A DNA stretch of 64,000 nucleotides from Pseudomonas azerbaijanoccidentalis (GCF_019145495.1 NZ_JAHSTU010000002.1:186001-250000); one strand, 5' to 3'. Shown: positions 18,563-29,214, counted from the first letter of the stretch. Notes: generated by a model not told the origin, from the sequence alone. A program made the numbers and translations.

Positions 18563-18650
18563 CTGTAGGAGCTGCCGCAGGCTGCGATCTTTTGATTTGG
18601 CTTTTCAAGATCAAGATCAAAAGATCGCAGCCTGCGGCAGCTCCTACGGG
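18563..18650. repeat. REP doublet between convergent genes
   Basis: Canonical inverted pair (GGCTGCG/CGCAGCC stems) between olsA and acpH. There is no other terminator in this gap. Confidence 0.9.
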
Positions 18651-18658
18651 GTGTGGTG

Positions 18659-19228
18659 TCAGCGGTTCTGGGCAAAGTCCTGCAATTGCGGGTAGAACAA
18701 CCGAAAATCCTCGCTCAACGGTTCATATAACCGCCGCAATTCCTGCATCGCCGGTGCCAGCTCTTCCGGGCGGGTCAAGCGCCGCGAAATCCCCCGCAGC
18801 ACCTGCTCCAGCACTTCGAACTCCTGATACGAACCCAGCCAGTCGTTGGCCACCATGTACGGCGCAATCTTCGCCAGCCGCTCCGGCAGTTGTCGTTCGC
18901 TGGACAGTACGCGGTACACGTCTGAGGTGAACAACTGCAGCGGTCGGTCGGCGTACAGCGTCCAGTCCCGCGCCAGGCAATGGTCGAAAAACACATCGAG
19001 AACGATTCCGGCATAACGCCGGCGCGTCAGGGAAAACCGCGACAACGCGACGTCCACCAAAGGATGCCGATCGGTAAACACGTCGATGCTGCGATGCAGC
19101 TGGATGGCCGCTTCGATCTCCGGTTCGAACTGCCCTTGCAGCCTGCCTTTGACGAAATCGCCATACAGACTGCCGAGCAATTGACCGGGACGCTGGCCAC
19201 CGAGGTGAAGATGTGCGAGATAGTTCAT
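18659..19228 (-). CDS. acpH: Acyl carrier protein phosphodiesterase AcpH
   Basis: 189 residues opening MNYLAHLHLGG and containing HRSIDVFTDRHP and LDVFFDHCLARDW, which carry the HD-type metal ligands of AcpH. The enzyme removes the 4'-phosphopantetheine arm from holo-ACP. The length matches the family. It is divergent from the ArsR gene. Confidence 0.9.
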   Translation of the reverse strand: MNYLAHLHLGGQRPGQLLGSLYGDFVKGRLQGQFEPEIEAAIQLHRSIDVFTDRHPLVDVALSRFSLTRRRYAGIVLDVFFDHCLARDWTLYADRPLQLFTSDVYRVLSSERQLPERLAKIAPYMVANDWLGSYQEFEVLEQVLRGISRRLTRPEELAPAMQELRRLYEPLSEDFRLFYPQLQDFAQNR

Positions 19229-19289
19229 GGGCGCAGCTTAGCACTGCGTCCTGGTATCTACATCCATCGTATCGTTATAACCCGATATA

Positions 19290-19372
19290 CCGATTTATTC
19301 GGTCATCAGACCAAAATCATATTGGTGTATCGCGAAATAGCGATATAAAGTTCGCCTCATCGCGATATAGCG
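19290..19372 (+). promoter_or_regulatory. Candidate ArsR operators upstream of the arsR-MFS-xenB unit
   Basis: Two near-identical dyads, ATCGCGAAATAGCGAT (19329-19344) and ATCGCGATATAGCG (19359-19372), start exactly 30 bp apart, about three helical turns. A third, different palindrome, CCGA-TTTAT-TCGG, is at 19290-19302. The region is AT-rich compared with its neighbours and holds the promoter of the operon. Binding by the adjacent regulator is inferred. Confidence 0.6.
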
Positions 19373-19397
19373 TTTTACTGATCACGAGCACACTGCC

Positions 19398-19700
19398 ATG
19401 AACCTTGACCTCGACGAAATAATAAAAGCCCTGGCGCACCCAGTACGGCGAGACATCCTGCACTGGCTCAAAGACCCGACCGTCGAATTTCCCGACCAGT
19501 CCCACAGCAACGAGCACGGCGTTTGCGCCGGGCAGATCGATCAACGCTGCGGGTTATCGCAGTCCACGGTGTCCGCGCACCTGGCGACCCTGCAGCGCGC
19601 CGGCCTGATCAGCAGCCGCAAAGTCGGCCAGTGGCACTTTTTCAAACGCAATGAGGAAACCATTCAGGAATTCCTCAAAGTCTTCAGCAAAGAGCTCTGA
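19398..19700 (+). CDS. ArsR-family winged-helix regulator
   Basis: 100 residues with the ArsR fold: ALAHPVRRDILHWL, recognition helix GLSQSTVSAHLATLQRAGLI, then the wing. The classical CVC metal site of ArsR/SmtB is absent. C43 and C51 flank the recognition helix entry (GVCAGQIDQRCGL) and could act as a thiol switch. It is followed after 33 bp by an MFS transporter and then xenB, which suggests a response to electrophiles or quinones. Confidence 0.88.
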   Translation: MNLDLDEIIKALAHPVRRDILHWLKDPTVEFPDQSHSNEHGVCAGQIDQRCGLSQSTVSAHLATLQRAGLISSRKVGQWHFFKRNEETIQEFLKVFSKEL

Positions 19701-19733
19701 CCCTTTACGTCAGCCAGCCAAAAGGAATTACCC

Positions 19734-20900
19734 ATGCCCCTTTCGCTACTCATATTGGCCCTGAGCGCCTTTGCCATCGGCACTACCGAATTCGTCATCA
19801 TGGGCTTGCTGCCCGATGTGGCGGCCGACCTCGGCGTGTCGATCCCCGGCGCCGGCTGGCTGGTGACCGGTTACGCCCTGGGCGTGGCCATCGGTGCGCC
19901 GTTCATGGCGCTGGCCACCGCCAGGCTGCCGCGCAAGGCTGCATTGGTGGCGTTGATGGGCATTTTCATCATCGGCAACCTGCTGTGCGCCGTGGCCAGT
20001 GACTACAACGTGCTGATGTTTGCCCGCGTGGTCACAGCCCTGTGTCACGGTGCCTTCTTCGGTATCGGTTCAGTCGTAGCCGCCGGCCTGGTGCCAGCGA
20101 ACAAGCGCGCCTCGGCCGTGGCCCTGATGTTCACCGGCCTGACTTTGGCCAACGTGCTCGGCGTGCCGCTGGGCACCGCCCTCGGTCAGGAAGCCGGCTG
20201 GCGTTCGACCTTCTGGGCAGTGACCGTCATTGGTGTGATTGCGCTGATCGGCCTGATCCGTTTCCTGCCGGCCAAGCGCGATGAAGAAAAACTCGACATG
20301 CGCGCCGAACTGCGCGCCCTCAAAGGCGCTGGTATCTGGTTGTCGCTGAGCATGACTGCACTGTTCGCCGCGTCGGTGTTCACCCTGTTCACCTACGTTG
20401 CACCACTGCTGGGCGAAGTCACCGGTGTTTCGCCCCGTGGCGTGACCTGGACTCTGATGCTCATCGGACTGGGCCTGACGGTCGGCAACATCATCGGCGG
20501 CAAGTTGGCCGACAAAGGCCTGGCCGCCACGCTGATCGGCGTCTTCATCGCCATGGCCGTGGTCTCCACGGTGCTGACCTGGACCAGCGTCGCGCTGATC
20601 CCCACCGAAATCACCTTGTTCCTGTGGGCCACTGCGTGTTTCGCCGCCGTACCGGCCTTGCAGGTCAACGTGGTGACCTACGGCAAGGCCGCGCCAAACC
20701 TGGTTTCGACCCTGAACATCGGCGCCTTCAACGTCGGTAACGCCTTGGGCGCCTGGGTCGGCGGCAGCGTCATCGCCCACGGTTTCGGCCTGACCAGCGT
20801 GCCGCTCGCGGCAGCGGTGCTGGCGGTACTCGCCCTGCTGGTGACCCTGATTACTTTCCGCCAGAACGGCAATCCCGAACTGGCTCCTGCTACCAACTGA
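19734..20900 (+). CDS. MFS efflux transporter (DHA1/AraJ type)
   Basis: 388 residues with twelve hydrophobic segments. The opening LSAFAIGTTEFVIMGLLPDVAADLG and the motif-C-like region in helix 5 (ALMFTGLTLANVLGVPLGTALGQ) place it in the DHA1 drug:H+ antiporter group near AraJ/YdhP. It is second in an ArsR-MFS-xenB operon, 30 bp before xenB, so it probably exports compounds that induce the regulator. Confidence 0.88.
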   Translation: MPLSLLILALSAFAIGTTEFVIMGLLPDVAADLGVSIPGAGWLVTGYALGVAIGAPFMALATARLPRKAALVALMGIFIIGNLLCAVASDYNVLMFARVVTALCHGAFFGIGSVVAAGLVPANKRASAVALMFTGLTLANVLGVPLGTALGQEAGWRSTFWAVTVIGVIALIGLIRFLPAKRDEEKLDMRAELRALKGAGIWLSLSMTALFAASVFTLFTYVAPLLGEVTGVSPRGVTWTLMLIGLGLTVGNIIGGKLADKGLAATLIGVFIAMAVVSTVLTWTSVALIPTEITLFLWATACFAAVPALQVNVVTYGKAAPNLVSTLNIGAFNVGNALGAWVGGSVIAHGFGLTSVPLAAAVLAVLALLVTLITFRQNGNPELAPATN

Positions 20901-20930
20901 TCAACCATTACCTCACGAGGGTTGCAATAA

Positions 20931-21980
20931 ATGACGACAATTTTCGATCCAATCAAACTGGGCGACCTTGAGTTGGCCAACCGCATCATCATGGCCCCGC
21001 TGACCCGCTGCCGCGCCGACGAAGGCCGAGTGCCGAACGCGCTGATGGCCGAGTATTACGTGCAACGCGCCAGCGCCGGGCTGATCCTCAGCGAAGCGAC
21101 CTCGGTCACGCCATTGGGCGTCGGCTACCCGGACACCCCGGGTATCTGGTCCAACGATCAGGTGCGTGGCTGGGCCAACGTGACCAAGGCGATCCACGGC
21201 GCGGGCGGCAAGATCTTCCTGCAACTGTGGCACGTAGGCCGGGTTTCGCACTCTTTGTACTTGAATGGTGAGGCACCGGTCGCACCGAGCGCCGTCCAGC
21301 CAAAAGGTCACGTCAGCCTGGTTCGCCCGCTGTCCGACTACCCGACGCCTCGCGCCCTGGAAACCGCTGAAATCGCCGACATCGTCGACGCTTACCGCAC
21401 CGGTGCCGAGAACGCCAAGGCCGCCGGTTTCGACGGCGTGGAAATCCACGGCGCCAACGGCTACCTGCTCGACCAGTTCCTGCAAAGCAGCACCAACCAG
21501 CGCACCGACCATTACGGCGGCTCCCTGGAAAACCGTGCCCGCCTGCTGCTGGAAGTGACCGACGCTGCGATCGAAGTCTGGGGCGCCGGCCGCGTCGGCG
21601 TGCACCTGGCACCGCGCGCCGACTCCCATGACATGGGCGACGACAATCTGGCCGAAACCTTCACCTACGTCGCTCGTGAGCTGGGCAAGCGCGGTATCGC
21701 GTTCATCTGCTCCCGTGAGAAAGAAGGCGCCGACAGCCTCGGCCCACAAATCAAGGAAGCCTTCGGCGGCCCGTACATCATCAACGAACGCTTCACCAAG
21801 GACAGCGCCAACGCGTGGCTGGCCAGCGGCAAAGCTGATGCGGTGGCCTTCGGTGTGCCATTCATTGCCAACCCGGACCTGCCGGCACGTTTGAAGGCCG
21901 ATGCGCCGCTGAACGAAGCGCGTCCGGAACTGTTCTACGCCAAGGGCCCGGTCGGTTACATCGACTACCCGACGCTGTAA
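20931..21980 (+). CDS. xenB: Old yellow enzyme-family xenobiotic/alkene reductase
   Basis: 349 residues of the FMN-dependent OYE family. The FMN-site MAPLTRCRA, the substrate-binding His/Asn pair H173 and N176 in EIHGANGYLLDQFLQ, and the GGSLENRARLLLEV block are all visible. The sequence closely resembles what I remember of P. fluorescens XenB, which reduces nitro-esters and nitroaromatics. It uses NADPH to reduce activated alkenes and quinones. It is the last gene of its operon and is followed by a strong terminator. Confidence 0.88.
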   Translation: MTTIFDPIKLGDLELANRIIMAPLTRCRADEGRVPNALMAEYYVQRASAGLILSEATSVTPLGVGYPDTPGIWSNDQVRGWANVTKAIHGAGGKIFLQLWHVGRVSHSLYLNGEAPVAPSAVQPKGHVSLVRPLSDYPTPRALETAEIADIVDAYRTGAENAKAAGFDGVEIHGANGYLLDQFLQSSTNQRTDHYGGSLENRARLLLEVTDAAIEVWGAGRVGVHLAPRADSHDMGDDNLAETFTYVARELGKRGIAFICSREKEGADSLGPQIKEAFGGPYIINERFTKDSANAWLASGKADAVAFGVPFIANPDLPARLKADAPLNEARPELFYAKGPVGYIDYPTL

Positions 21981-22000
21981 GCATCCTGCGCTGAAACGCA

Positions 22001-22034
22001 AAAAGCCCCGACTCGAAAGAGCCGGGGCTTTTTA
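22001..22034 (+). terminator. Rho-independent terminator of the xenB operon
   Basis: A 14-bp stem with one mismatch (arms at 22001-22014 and 22019-22032), a GAAA loop, and a run of T. Confidence 0.9.
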
Positions 22035-22053
22035 TTACATGCACTTCGATATC

Positions 22054-22148
22054 CCTGTAGGAGCTGCCGAAGGCTGCGATCCTTTGATTTAACGTGTGTT
22101 TGATGACGCCAAGATCAAAAGATCGCAGCCTTCGGCAGCTCCTACAGG
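22054..22148. repeat. REP doublet
   Basis: Canonical inverted pair just after the xenB terminator, between the convergent xenB and emhR genes. Confidence 0.9.
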
Positions 22149-22320
22149 GATTGCACGCTCACAAACCCGACACAAAATCCCTACAAAATACCGAGCTTGC
22201 TACCTGTCAACCTGCCGAGTGTAAGTATATAAAAGCAGCCCATTATCACCGGGCGCGTGAAGAACTGTTCATCTGTGGCTTCGACGGTTGACACACAAGT
22301 CGTCGATTCCGCATTTTGCT
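22149..22320. other. Gene-free stretch 3' of emhR with a stray operator-like sequence
   Basis: Together with the terminator and REP this makes a 340-bp gap. It contains GTGTAAGTATATAA (22219-22232), whose ten-base core GTAAGTATAT also occurs in the emhA promoter at 23120-23129. No coding sequence is convincing here. Confidence 0.5.
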
Positions 22321-22953
22321 TTATTTGCGCAGGCTGGGGCTGAAGCGCAACAGATCCAGCCCGGTATCGACCCAGCGCTCGGCCTCGATGTGCAGCTGGA
22401 AACTGTCCGGGGCCAACAGCCATTGATACAGGATGCCATCGATGTAAGCGTGCAGGCTGATGGCGGCTCGGGCGGTGTCGAGGTTTTCCGGCAACTGTCC
22501 GCGATTCACGGCGTTACTCAAGGCCAGGCCGATCCGCACATTGCAGTCGAGGCTGGCTGCCACGCGCTGTTGGCGCAGGTCGCACATTTCATCGGTGAAT
22601 TCGCACTTATGAAACAGAATTTCGTTGATGCGCCGGGTTTTCGGGTCCAGTGCAATTTGATGAAACAAATGAATCAACAAATTGCGCATGCAGCCCAGGG
22701 GATCGAGTTCGTCTTCGCTCTCGCTGGCCTTGGCCATTTCTTCCAGCGGCTCGTGCAAGGTGTCGAGCATGGCCTGCACCAGATCGGCCTTGTTGCTGAA
22801 ATGCCAATAGATGGCCCCGCGTGTGACGCCGGCCAGGGTCGCGATATCCGCCAGGGTCGTACGGGCCACGCCCCGCTCGTAAAAGGCTTTTTCAGCCGCC
22901 TCGAGTATCTGGCTGCGGGTTTCTTGAGCTTCCTCTTTGGTACGACGGACCAT
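22321..22953 (-). CDS. emhR: TetR-family repressor of the RND efflux operon
   Basis: 210 residues. The TetR DNA-binding domain fills the first 50 or so residues ([18 protein letters not shown], then [24 protein letters not shown]), followed by the ligand domain. Sequence and position match TtgR of P. putida and EmhR of P. fluorescens, which release the efflux promoter when they bind hydrophobic antimicrobials. It is transcribed divergently from emhABC across a 266-bp promoter region. Confidence 0.9.
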   Translation of the reverse strand: MVRRTKEEAQETRSQILEAAEKAFYERGVARTTLADIATLAGVTRGAIYWHFSNKADLVQAMLDTLHEPLEEMAKASESEDELDPLGCMRNLLIHLFHQIALDPKTRRINEILFHKCEFTDEMCDLRQQRVAASLDCNVRIGLALSNAVNRGQLPENLDTARAAISLHAYIDGILYQWLLAPDSFQLHIEAERWVDTGLDLLRFSPSLRK

Positions 22954-23097
22954 GGCAGTACAACCTCAATCAGGATGCTTCAGCGATGTCTGAATATCAG
23001 CTGAATAAAAGTGGGGCGAGCGCTCTTGGGTATCGTCCCCGGGCCTACAATTCCAACCTTTCAGCGGCGTCCGTAACGGCATGGATACACAGCCAAG

Positions 23098-23132
23098 GTA
23101 TTTACAAACAACCGTGAACGTAAGTATATTCC
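23098..23132 (+). promoter_or_regulatory. emhABC promoter with EmhR/TtgR-type operator
   Basis: The -35 TTTACA (23101-23106) and -10 TATATT (23125-23130) are 18 bp apart. The stretch GTATTTACAAACAACC with TAAGTATATTCC is nearly the TtgR operator as I recall it from P. putida. The operator covers the core promoter, so bound repressor would block RNA polymerase. Confidence 0.8.
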
Positions 23133-23219
23133 TTAGCATGCTACTTATCCACCCGGTACCCAATTTTTACCTTCCATCTTTTCTTGTGCGTTTATTTCGC
23201 GCCTGACCCGAGGATTTTC

Positions 23220-24377
23220 ATGCAATTCAAGCCAGCTGTTACCGCTCTGGTCGCCGCCGTCGCCCTGGCATCGCTGCTCAGCGGATGCAAAAAGGAAGAA
23301 GCGGCACCGGCCGCACCACCGCCTCAGGTCGGCGTTGTCACCCTGCAACCGCAAACGTTTACGCTGACCTCCGAACTGCCCGGCCGCACCAGTGCATTCC
23401 GCATTGCTGAAGTGCGTCCGCAGGTCAACGGCATCATTCTCAAGCGTCTGTTCAAGGAAGGCAGCGACGTCAAAGCCGGCCAGCAGCTCTATCAGATTGA
23501 CCCGTCGGTCTATGAAGCGACCCTGAAAAGCGCCGAAGCCAACCTGCGTTCGACCAAATCGATCTCCGACCGCTACAAGCAACTGGTCGACGAGCAAGCC
23601 GTAAGCCGTCAGGAATATGACACCGCCGTCGCCAACCGCCTGCAATCGGAAGCCGCGCTGCAATCGGCCCAGATCAACGTGCGCTACACCAAGGTCTATG
23701 CCCCGTTGACCGGTCGCATCGGTCGTTCTTCGGTGACCGAAGGCGCGCTGGTCAGCAATGCCCAGGTCGAAGCGATGGCGGTCATTCAGCAACTCGACCC
23801 GATCTACGTCGACGTGACCCAGTCCTCGGTCGAGCTGCTCGAGCTGCGCCGCGAACTGGAAAGCGGTCGCTTGCAGAAGGCCGGCGACAATTCCGCCAAG
23901 GTCAAGCTGACCCTCGAAGACGGCAGCCAGTACAAACTCGACGGCAAGCTGGAATTCTCCGAAGTCTCGGTTGACCAGACCACCGGTTCCGTGACCCTGC
24001 GCGCCGTGTTCCCGAACCCTGACCACACGCTGCTGCCGGGCATGTTCGTGCACGCCCAGTTGCAGGCCGGTGTGAACAGCGCGGCGATTCTGGCCCCACA
24101 GCAAGGCGTGACCCGCGACCTCAAAGGCACGCCGACCGCACTGGTCGTCGGCCCGGACAACAAGGTTGAATTGCGTCAGCTCAAGGCCAGCCGCACTGTC
24201 GGCAACCAATGGCTGATCGAAGACGGCCTGAAAGCCGGCGATCGCCTGATCACCGAAGGCCTGCAATACGTCAAACCGGGCATCGAAGTCAAAGCCAGCG
24301 ATGCGACCAACGTAACCGCAAAAAACCCGGCCCCCGCACAGGCAGCTGATAAAGCGTCTGGCGGCAAAGGGGAGTAA
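23220..24377 (+). CDS. emhA: RND efflux periplasmic adaptor (membrane fusion) subunit
   Basis: The ATG at 23220 gives 385 residues with a lipoprotein signal (SLLSGC). The adaptor plan is clear: a barrel-sandwich strand VRPQVNGIILKRLFKEGSDVKAGQQLYQID, a helical hairpin, the second half-motif YTKVYAPLTGRIGRS, and the beta-barrel. It links EmhB to EmhC across the periplasm. Three bases separate it from emhB. Orthologous to TtgA/MexA by sequence and context. Confidence 0.93.
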   Translation: MQFKPAVTALVAAVALASLLSGCKKEEAAPAAPPPQVGVVTLQPQTFTLTSELPGRTSAFRIAEVRPQVNGIILKRLFKEGSDVKAGQQLYQIDPSVYEATLKSAEANLRSTKSISDRYKQLVDEQAVSRQEYDTAVANRLQSEAALQSAQINVRYTKVYAPLTGRIGRSSVTEGALVSNAQVEAMAVIQQLDPIYVDVTQSSVELLELRRELESGRLQKAGDNSAKVKLTLEDGSQYKLDGKLEFSEVSVDQTTGSVTLRAVFPNPDHTLLPGMFVHAQLQAGVNSAAILAPQQGVTRDLKGTPTALVVGPDNKVELRQLKASRTVGNQWLIEDGLKAGDRLITEGLQYVKPGIEVKASDATNVTAKNPAPAQAADKASGGKGE

Positions 24378-24380
24378 ACC

Positions 24381-27300
24381 ATGTCGAAATTTTTTATCGA
24401 CCGTCCGATTTTCGCCTGGGTAATTGCCCTGGTGATCATGCTGGTCGGGGCACTCTCGATCCTCAAGTTGCCGATCAACCAATACCCGAGCATCGCGCCG
24501 CCTGCGATCGCCATTTCCGTGACCTACCCGGGTGCTTCTGCGCAAACCGTGCAGGACACCGTGGTTCAGGTGATCGAACAACAGCTCAACGGTATCGACA
24601 ACCTGCGGTATGTGTCTTCGGAAAGTAACTCCGATGGCACCATGACCATCACCGCGACCTTCGAGCAAGGCACCAACTCCGATACCGCGCAGGTTCAGGT
24701 CCAAAACAAACTGAACCTGGCCACCCCGCTGCTGCCGCAAGAAGTGCAGCAACAGGGTATCCGCGTGACCAAGGCAGTGAAGAACTTCCTGCTGGTGATC
24801 GGCGTGGTGTCGCGTGACGGCAGCATGACCAAGGACGACCTGTCCAACTACATCGTGTCCAACATGCAGGACCCGATCTCGCGGACCGCCGGTGTCGGTG
24901 ACTTCCAGGTGTTCGGTTCGCAGTACGCCATGCGTATCTGGCTCGACCCGGCCAAGTTGAACAACTTCAACCTGACCCCGATCGACGTCAAGACCGCCAT
25001 CGCCGCACAGAACGTGCAGGTGTCGTCCGGCCAACTCGGCGGCTTGCCTGCCCTGCCCGGCACCCAGCTGAACGCAACGATCATCGGCAAGACCCGTCTG
25101 CAGACCGCCGAGCAATTCGACAAGATCCTGCTTAAGGTCAACAAGGACGGTTCTCAAGTTCGCTTGAAAGACGTTGCCGAAGTTGGCCTGGGGGGTGAGA
25201 ACTACAGCATCAACGCCCAGTTCAACGGTGCTCCGGCCTCCGGTCTGGCAGTGAAACTGGCCACCGGCGCCAACGCGCTGGATACCGCCAAGGCACTGCG
25301 TACCACCATCGATAACCTCAAGCCGTTCTTCCCGCAAGGGATGGAAGTGGTGTTCCCGTACGACACCACGCCGGTGGTGACCGAATCGATCAAGGGCGTG
25401 GTTCACACCCTGGTTGAAGCGGTAGCGCTGGTGTTCCTGGTGATGTTCCTGTTCCTGCAGAACTTCCGCGCCACCATCATCACTACGATGACCGTGCCGG
25501 TGGTATTGCTGGGTACGTTCGGCATCCTCGCGGCCGCCGGCTTCAGCATCAACACCTTGACCATGTTCGGTATGGTACTGGCCATCGGTTTGCTGGTGGA
25601 CGACGCCATCGTCGTGGTGGAAAACGTCGAGCGGGTGATGAGCGAAGAAGGCCTGTCGCCCAAGGAAGCCACCAAGAAATCCATGGGCCAGATCCAGGGT
25701 GCCCTCGTGGGTATCGCCCTGGTACTGTCGGCAGTATTGCTGCCGATGGCGTTCTTCAGCGGCTCCACTGGCGTGATCTACAAGCAGTTCTCGATCACCA
25801 TCGTCTCGGCCATGGCCCTGTCGGTACTGGTTGCGTTGATCTTCACCCCGGCGCTGTGCGCCACCATGCTCAAGCCGATTCGCAAAGGCGAGCATCACAC
25901 GCCGAAACGTGGCTTCTTCGGCTGGTTCAACCGCAACTTCGACCGCGGCGTCAAAAGCTACGAGCGTGGTGTGGGCAGCATGCTCACGCACAAGGCGCCG
26001 TACCTGTTGGCGTACCTGATCATCGTCGTCGGCATGATTTGGCTGTTCACCCGCATTCCAACCGCGTTCCTGCCGGAAGAAGACCAGGGCGTACTGTTCG
26101 CCCAGGTGCAAACGCCGGCCGGTTCGACGGCCCAGCGCACCCAAGTGGTCGTGGACGAAATGCGTGAGTTCCTGTTGCGTCCGGGCAAGGACGGCGGTGA
26201 AGGCGATGCGGTGAACTCGGTGTTTACCGTGACCGGCTTCAACTTCGCCGGCCGTGGCCAGAGCTCGGGTATGGCGTTCATCATGCTCCGCCCGTGGGAC
26301 GATCGTAACGCCGACAACAGCGTGTTCAAGGTGGCGGCCCGTGCCCAACAGCACTTCTTCACCTTCCGCGACGCCATGGTGTTCGCCTTCGCCCCGCCTG
26401 CGGTCCTGGAGCTGGGTAATGCCACCGGTTTCGACGTGTTCCTGCAGGACCGCGCCGGTATCGGTCACGACAAGTTGATGGAGGCGCGCAACCAGTTCCT
26501 CGGCATGGCGGCGCAAAGCAAGATTCTGACTCAGGTGCGTCCGAACGGCCTGAACGACGAGCCGCAATACCAGCTGGAAATCGATGACGAGAAGGCCAGT
26601 GCCCTGGGCATTACCATCGCCGACATCAACAACACCCTGTCGATCGCCTTGGGCAGTAGCTACGTCAACGACTTCATCGACCGTGGTCGGGTGAAGAAGG
26701 TTTACGTGCAAGGCCAGCCAGGCGCGCGCATGAGTCCCGAAGACCTGAAGAAGTGGTACGTGCGCAACAGCGCCGGCACCATGGTTCCGTTCTCGGCGTT
26801 CGCCAAGGGTGAATGGATTTACGGTTCGCCGAAACTGGCCCGTTACAACGGCGTGGAAGCGATGGAAATCCTCGGCGCCCCGGCTCCGGGTTATTCCACC
26901 GGTGAAGCCATGGCCGAAGTCGAAGCCATTGCCAAGAAACTGCCGGCCGGTGTCGGTATTTCCTGGACCGGTCTGTCGTACGAGGAACGTTTGTCCGGCT
27001 CGCAAGCGCCAGCGCTGTATGCCCTGTCGCTGCTGATGGTGTTCCTGTGTCTGGCGGCGCTGTATGAAAGCTGGTCGATTCCGATTGCGGTGATGTTGGT
27101 GGTGCCGCTGGGGATCATTGGTGCGCTGATGGCCACCAGCCTGCGCGGCTTGTCCAACGACGTGTACTTCCAGGTGGGCTTGTTGACGACCATCGGTCTG
27201 GCGGCGAAAAACGCCATCCTGATCGTCGAATTCGCCAAGGAACTGCACGAACAGGGACGCAGCCTGCGCGAAGCGGCTATCGAAGCCTGCCGCATGCGTC

Positions 27301-27542
27301 TGCGACCAATCATCATGACCTCGCTCGCCTTCGTGCTCGGTGTGGTACCCCTGGCGATATCCACGGGCGCAGGCTCGGGTAGCCAGCATGCCATCGGTAC
27401 CGGGGTGATTGGCGGTATGATCACCGCAACCGTACTGGCGATCTTCTGGGTCCCACTGTTCTTCGTCACTGTGTCGGCCATGGGTCAGCGTAAAAACGTC
27501 GACCAGGATGACGCTACTGAAACTCCTAAAGAGGCTGGCTAA
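24381..27542 (+). CDS. emhB: RND multidrug efflux pump, inner-membrane subunit
   Basis: 1053 residues, the normal HAE1 RND length. Proton-relay aspartates are in helix 4 ([17 protein letters not shown], about 407-408) and the partner lysine in helix 10 ([16 protein letters not shown], about 940). The N-terminus [20 protein letters not shown] is the family hallmark. It exports antibiotics, dyes and aromatic hydrocarbons with EmhA and EmhC. Its stop overlaps the emhC start (TAATG). Confidence 0.95.
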   Translation: MSKFFIDRPIFAWVIALVIMLVGALSILKLPINQYPSIAPPAIAISVTYPGASAQTVQDTVVQVIEQQLNGIDNLRYVSSESNSDGTMTITATFEQGTNSDTAQVQVQNKLNLATPLLPQEVQQQGIRVTKAVKNFLLVIGVVSRDGSMTKDDLSNYIVSNMQDPISRTAGVGDFQVFGSQYAMRIWLDPAKLNNFNLTPIDVKTAIAAQNVQVSSGQLGGLPALPGTQLNATIIGKTRLQTAEQFDKILLKVNKDGSQVRLKDVAEVGLGGENYSINAQFNGAPASGLAVKLATGANALDTAKALRTTIDNLKPFFPQGMEVVFPYDTTPVVTESIKGVVHTLVEAVALVFLVMFLFLQNFRATIITTMTVPVVLLGTFGILAAAGFSINTLTMFGMVLAIGLLVDDAIVVVENVERVMSEEGLSPKEATKKSMGQIQGALVGIALVLSAVLLPMAFFSGSTGVIYKQFSITIVSAMALSVLVALIFTPALCATMLKPIRKGEHHTPKRGFFGWFNRNFDRGVKSYERGVGSMLTHKAPYLLAYLIIVVGMIWLFTRIPTAFLPEEDQGVLFAQVQTPAGSTAQRTQVVVDEMREFLLRPGKDGGEGDAVNSVFTVTGFNFAGRGQSSGMAFIMLRPWDDRNADNSVFKVAARAQQHFFTFRDAMVFAFAPPAVLELGNATGFDVFLQDRAGIGHDKLMEARNQFLGMAAQSKILTQVRPNGLNDEPQYQLEIDDEKASALGITIADINNTLSIALGSSYVNDFIDRGRVKKVYVQGQPGARMSPEDLKKWYVRNSAGTMVPFSAFAKGEWIYGSPKLARYNGVEAMEILGAPAPGYSTGEAMAEVEAIAKKLPAGVGISWTGLSYEERLSGSQAPALYALSLLMVFLCLAALYESWSIPIAVMLVVPLGIIGALMATSLRGLSNDVYFQVGLLTTIGLAAKNAILIVEFAKELHEQGRSLREAAIEACRMRLRPIIMTSLAFVLGVVPLAISTGAGSGSQHAIGTGVIGGMITATVLAIFWVPLFFVTVSAMGQRKNVDQDDATETPKEAG

Positions 27543-29002
27543 TGAGCAAGTCGCTACTCTCCCTGGCAGTCGCCGCCTTAGTGCTCAGTGGCTGCTCGCT
27601 GATACCTGATTATCAGCAGCCGGATGCTCCGGTGGCGGGCCAATACCCTCAAGGGCCGGCGTATTCGCCGGCCCAGGCACCGGCACAAGCCGCTGCCGAG
27701 CAGGGCTGGAAGCAGTTTTTCCATGACCCGGCGTTGCAGCAGTTGATTCAGGTCTCCCTGGAAAACAACCGTGACCTGCGCGTCGCGGCCCTGAACATCG
27801 ATGCGTTTGCGGCTCAATACCGTATTTCCCGCGCCGATCTGTTCCCGGCCGTTTCGGCCAATGGCACCGGTTCGCGCCAGCGCGTTCCGGCCGATGCGTC
27901 GCAGACCGGCGAATCGAGCATCACCAGTTCCTACTCGGCCACCGTCGGCGTCAGCGCGTACGAACTCGACCTCTTCGGTCGGATTCGCAGCCTGAACGAA
28001 GAAGCGCTACAGCAATACTTCGCCACTGAAGAAGGCCGTCGCAGCACTCAGATCAGTCTGGTGGCCAGCGTGGCCAACGCCTACCTGACCTGGCAGGCTG
28101 ACAAGGAACTGCTCAAGCTGACCCAGGACACCCTCGCCGCGTTCGAAGAGAGCTACAAGCTCACCGCGCGCAGCAACGAAGTGGGGGTCGCCTCGGCCCT
28201 GGACCTGGCGCAGTCGCGGACCTCGGTGGAAAACGCCCGGGCACAACTGGCCAAGTACACCCGTCAGGTTGCCCAGGACGAGAACAGCCTGGTGCTGCTG
28301 CTCGGCACCGGTATTCCGGCCAACCTGCAAGCGGCCAAACCGCTGGCGGACGATCTGCTGAGCGACGTTCCGCCGGGTCTGCCGTCCGACCTGCTGCAAC
28401 GTCGTCCGGACATCCTGCAAGCCGAATACAACCTGAAGGCGGCCAACGCCAACATCGGCGCGGCGCGCGCAGCGTTCTTCCCGAGCATCAGCCTGACCGC
28501 CAATGCCGGGACCTTGAGCCCGGATTTGTCCGGTCTGTTCAAGGGCGGTTCGGGTACCTGGCTGTTCCAGCCGCAGATCAACCTGCCGATCTTCAACGCC
28601 GGCAGCCTGCGTGCCAGCCTGGATTACTCGAAAATCCAGAAAGACATCGGCGTGGCGAACTACGAGAAGTCCATTCAAACGGCCTTCCAGGAAGTCGCCG
28701 ATGGCCTGGCAGCCCGCCAGACCTACGTTCAGCAGTTGCAGGCACAGAAAGATTTCGTCAGTGCCAACCAGGACTACTACCGCCTGGCCGAGCGTCGCTA
28801 CCGCATCGGTGTCGACAGCAACCTGACCTTCCTCGACGCCCAGCGTCAGCTGTTCAGTGCGCAACAGGTATTGATCACCGACCGTCTGGCGCAACTGGTA
28901 AGCCAGGTCAACCTGTACAAGGCACTGGGTGGTGGCTGGAACGAACAGACGGCGAAGGTCGAGCCGTTGAAGGAAGAAGCACCGAAGTTGAAGTTGTTCT
29001 GA
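27542..29002 (+). CDS. emhC: Outer-membrane efflux channel (OprM/TtgC family)
   Basis: 486 residues with lipobox VLSGC, predicting a lipid-anchored outer-membrane trimer. Both OEP repeats are visible; the first includes [16 protein letters not shown] and the second [32 protein letters not shown]. The motif [37 protein letters not shown] is characteristic of the family. It is the last gene of emhABC and is followed by a strong terminator. Confidence 0.94.
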   Translation: MSKSLLSLAVAALVLSGCSLIPDYQQPDAPVAGQYPQGPAYSPAQAPAQAAAEQGWKQFFHDPALQQLIQVSLENNRDLRVAALNIDAFAAQYRISRADLFPAVSANGTGSRQRVPADASQTGESSITSSYSATVGVSAYELDLFGRIRSLNEEALQQYFATEEGRRSTQISLVASVANAYLTWQADKELLKLTQDTLAAFEESYKLTARSNEVGVASALDLAQSRTSVENARAQLAKYTRQVAQDENSLVLLLGTGIPANLQAAKPLADDLLSDVPPGLPSDLLQRRPDILQAEYNLKAANANIGAARAAFFPSISLTANAGTLSPDLSGLFKGGSGTWLFQPQINLPIFNAGSLRASLDYSKIQKDIGVANYEKSIQTAFQEVADGLAARQTYVQQLQAQKDFVSANQDYYRLAERRYRIGVDSNLTFLDAQRQLFSAQQVLITDRLAQLVSQVNLYKALGGGWNEQTAKVEPLKEEAPKLKLF

Positions 29003-29017
29003 TAGCGCAGTGAAAAC

Positions 29018-29045
29018 AAAAAGCCCACCGATTGGTGGGCTTTTT
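29018..29045 (+). terminator. Terminator of emhABC
   Basis: Perfect 12-bp stem AAAAAGCCCACC / GGTGGGCTTTTT with a GATT loop and a T run. Confidence 0.93.
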
Positions 29046-29080
29046 GTTGGTTGCGGGGAAAGGTGTGTTAGCCGTGCGGG

Positions 29081-29177
29081 CCTCATCGCTGGCAAGCCAG
29101 CTCCCACAGTGTCCGTGTCGTACGTAAATTTTATGGTCCACTGTGAACCTGTGGGAGCTGGCTTGCCAGCGATGAGG
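29081..29177. repeat. Inverted repeat pair of the GCTGGCAAGCCAGCTCCCAC type
   Basis: The two arms read CATCGCTGGCAAGCCAGCTC and its exact complement, 45 bp apart. This is a second repeat family, unrelated to the GTAGGAGCTGCCG type. A variant pair occurs at 54306-54367. Confidence 0.85.
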
Positions 29178-29214
29178 CGCTGAAGAACAGCAAAGAAACC
29201 AGACCCAATCTTGC

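Noticed and set aside
23145..27389. A 1414-codon open frame on the minus strand opposite emhAB.
   Set aside because: It is antisense to two proteins with complete family motifs, and its translation is His/Gln/Arg-rich without any domain. Long antiphase frames are common in G+C-rich genes with strong third-position bias.
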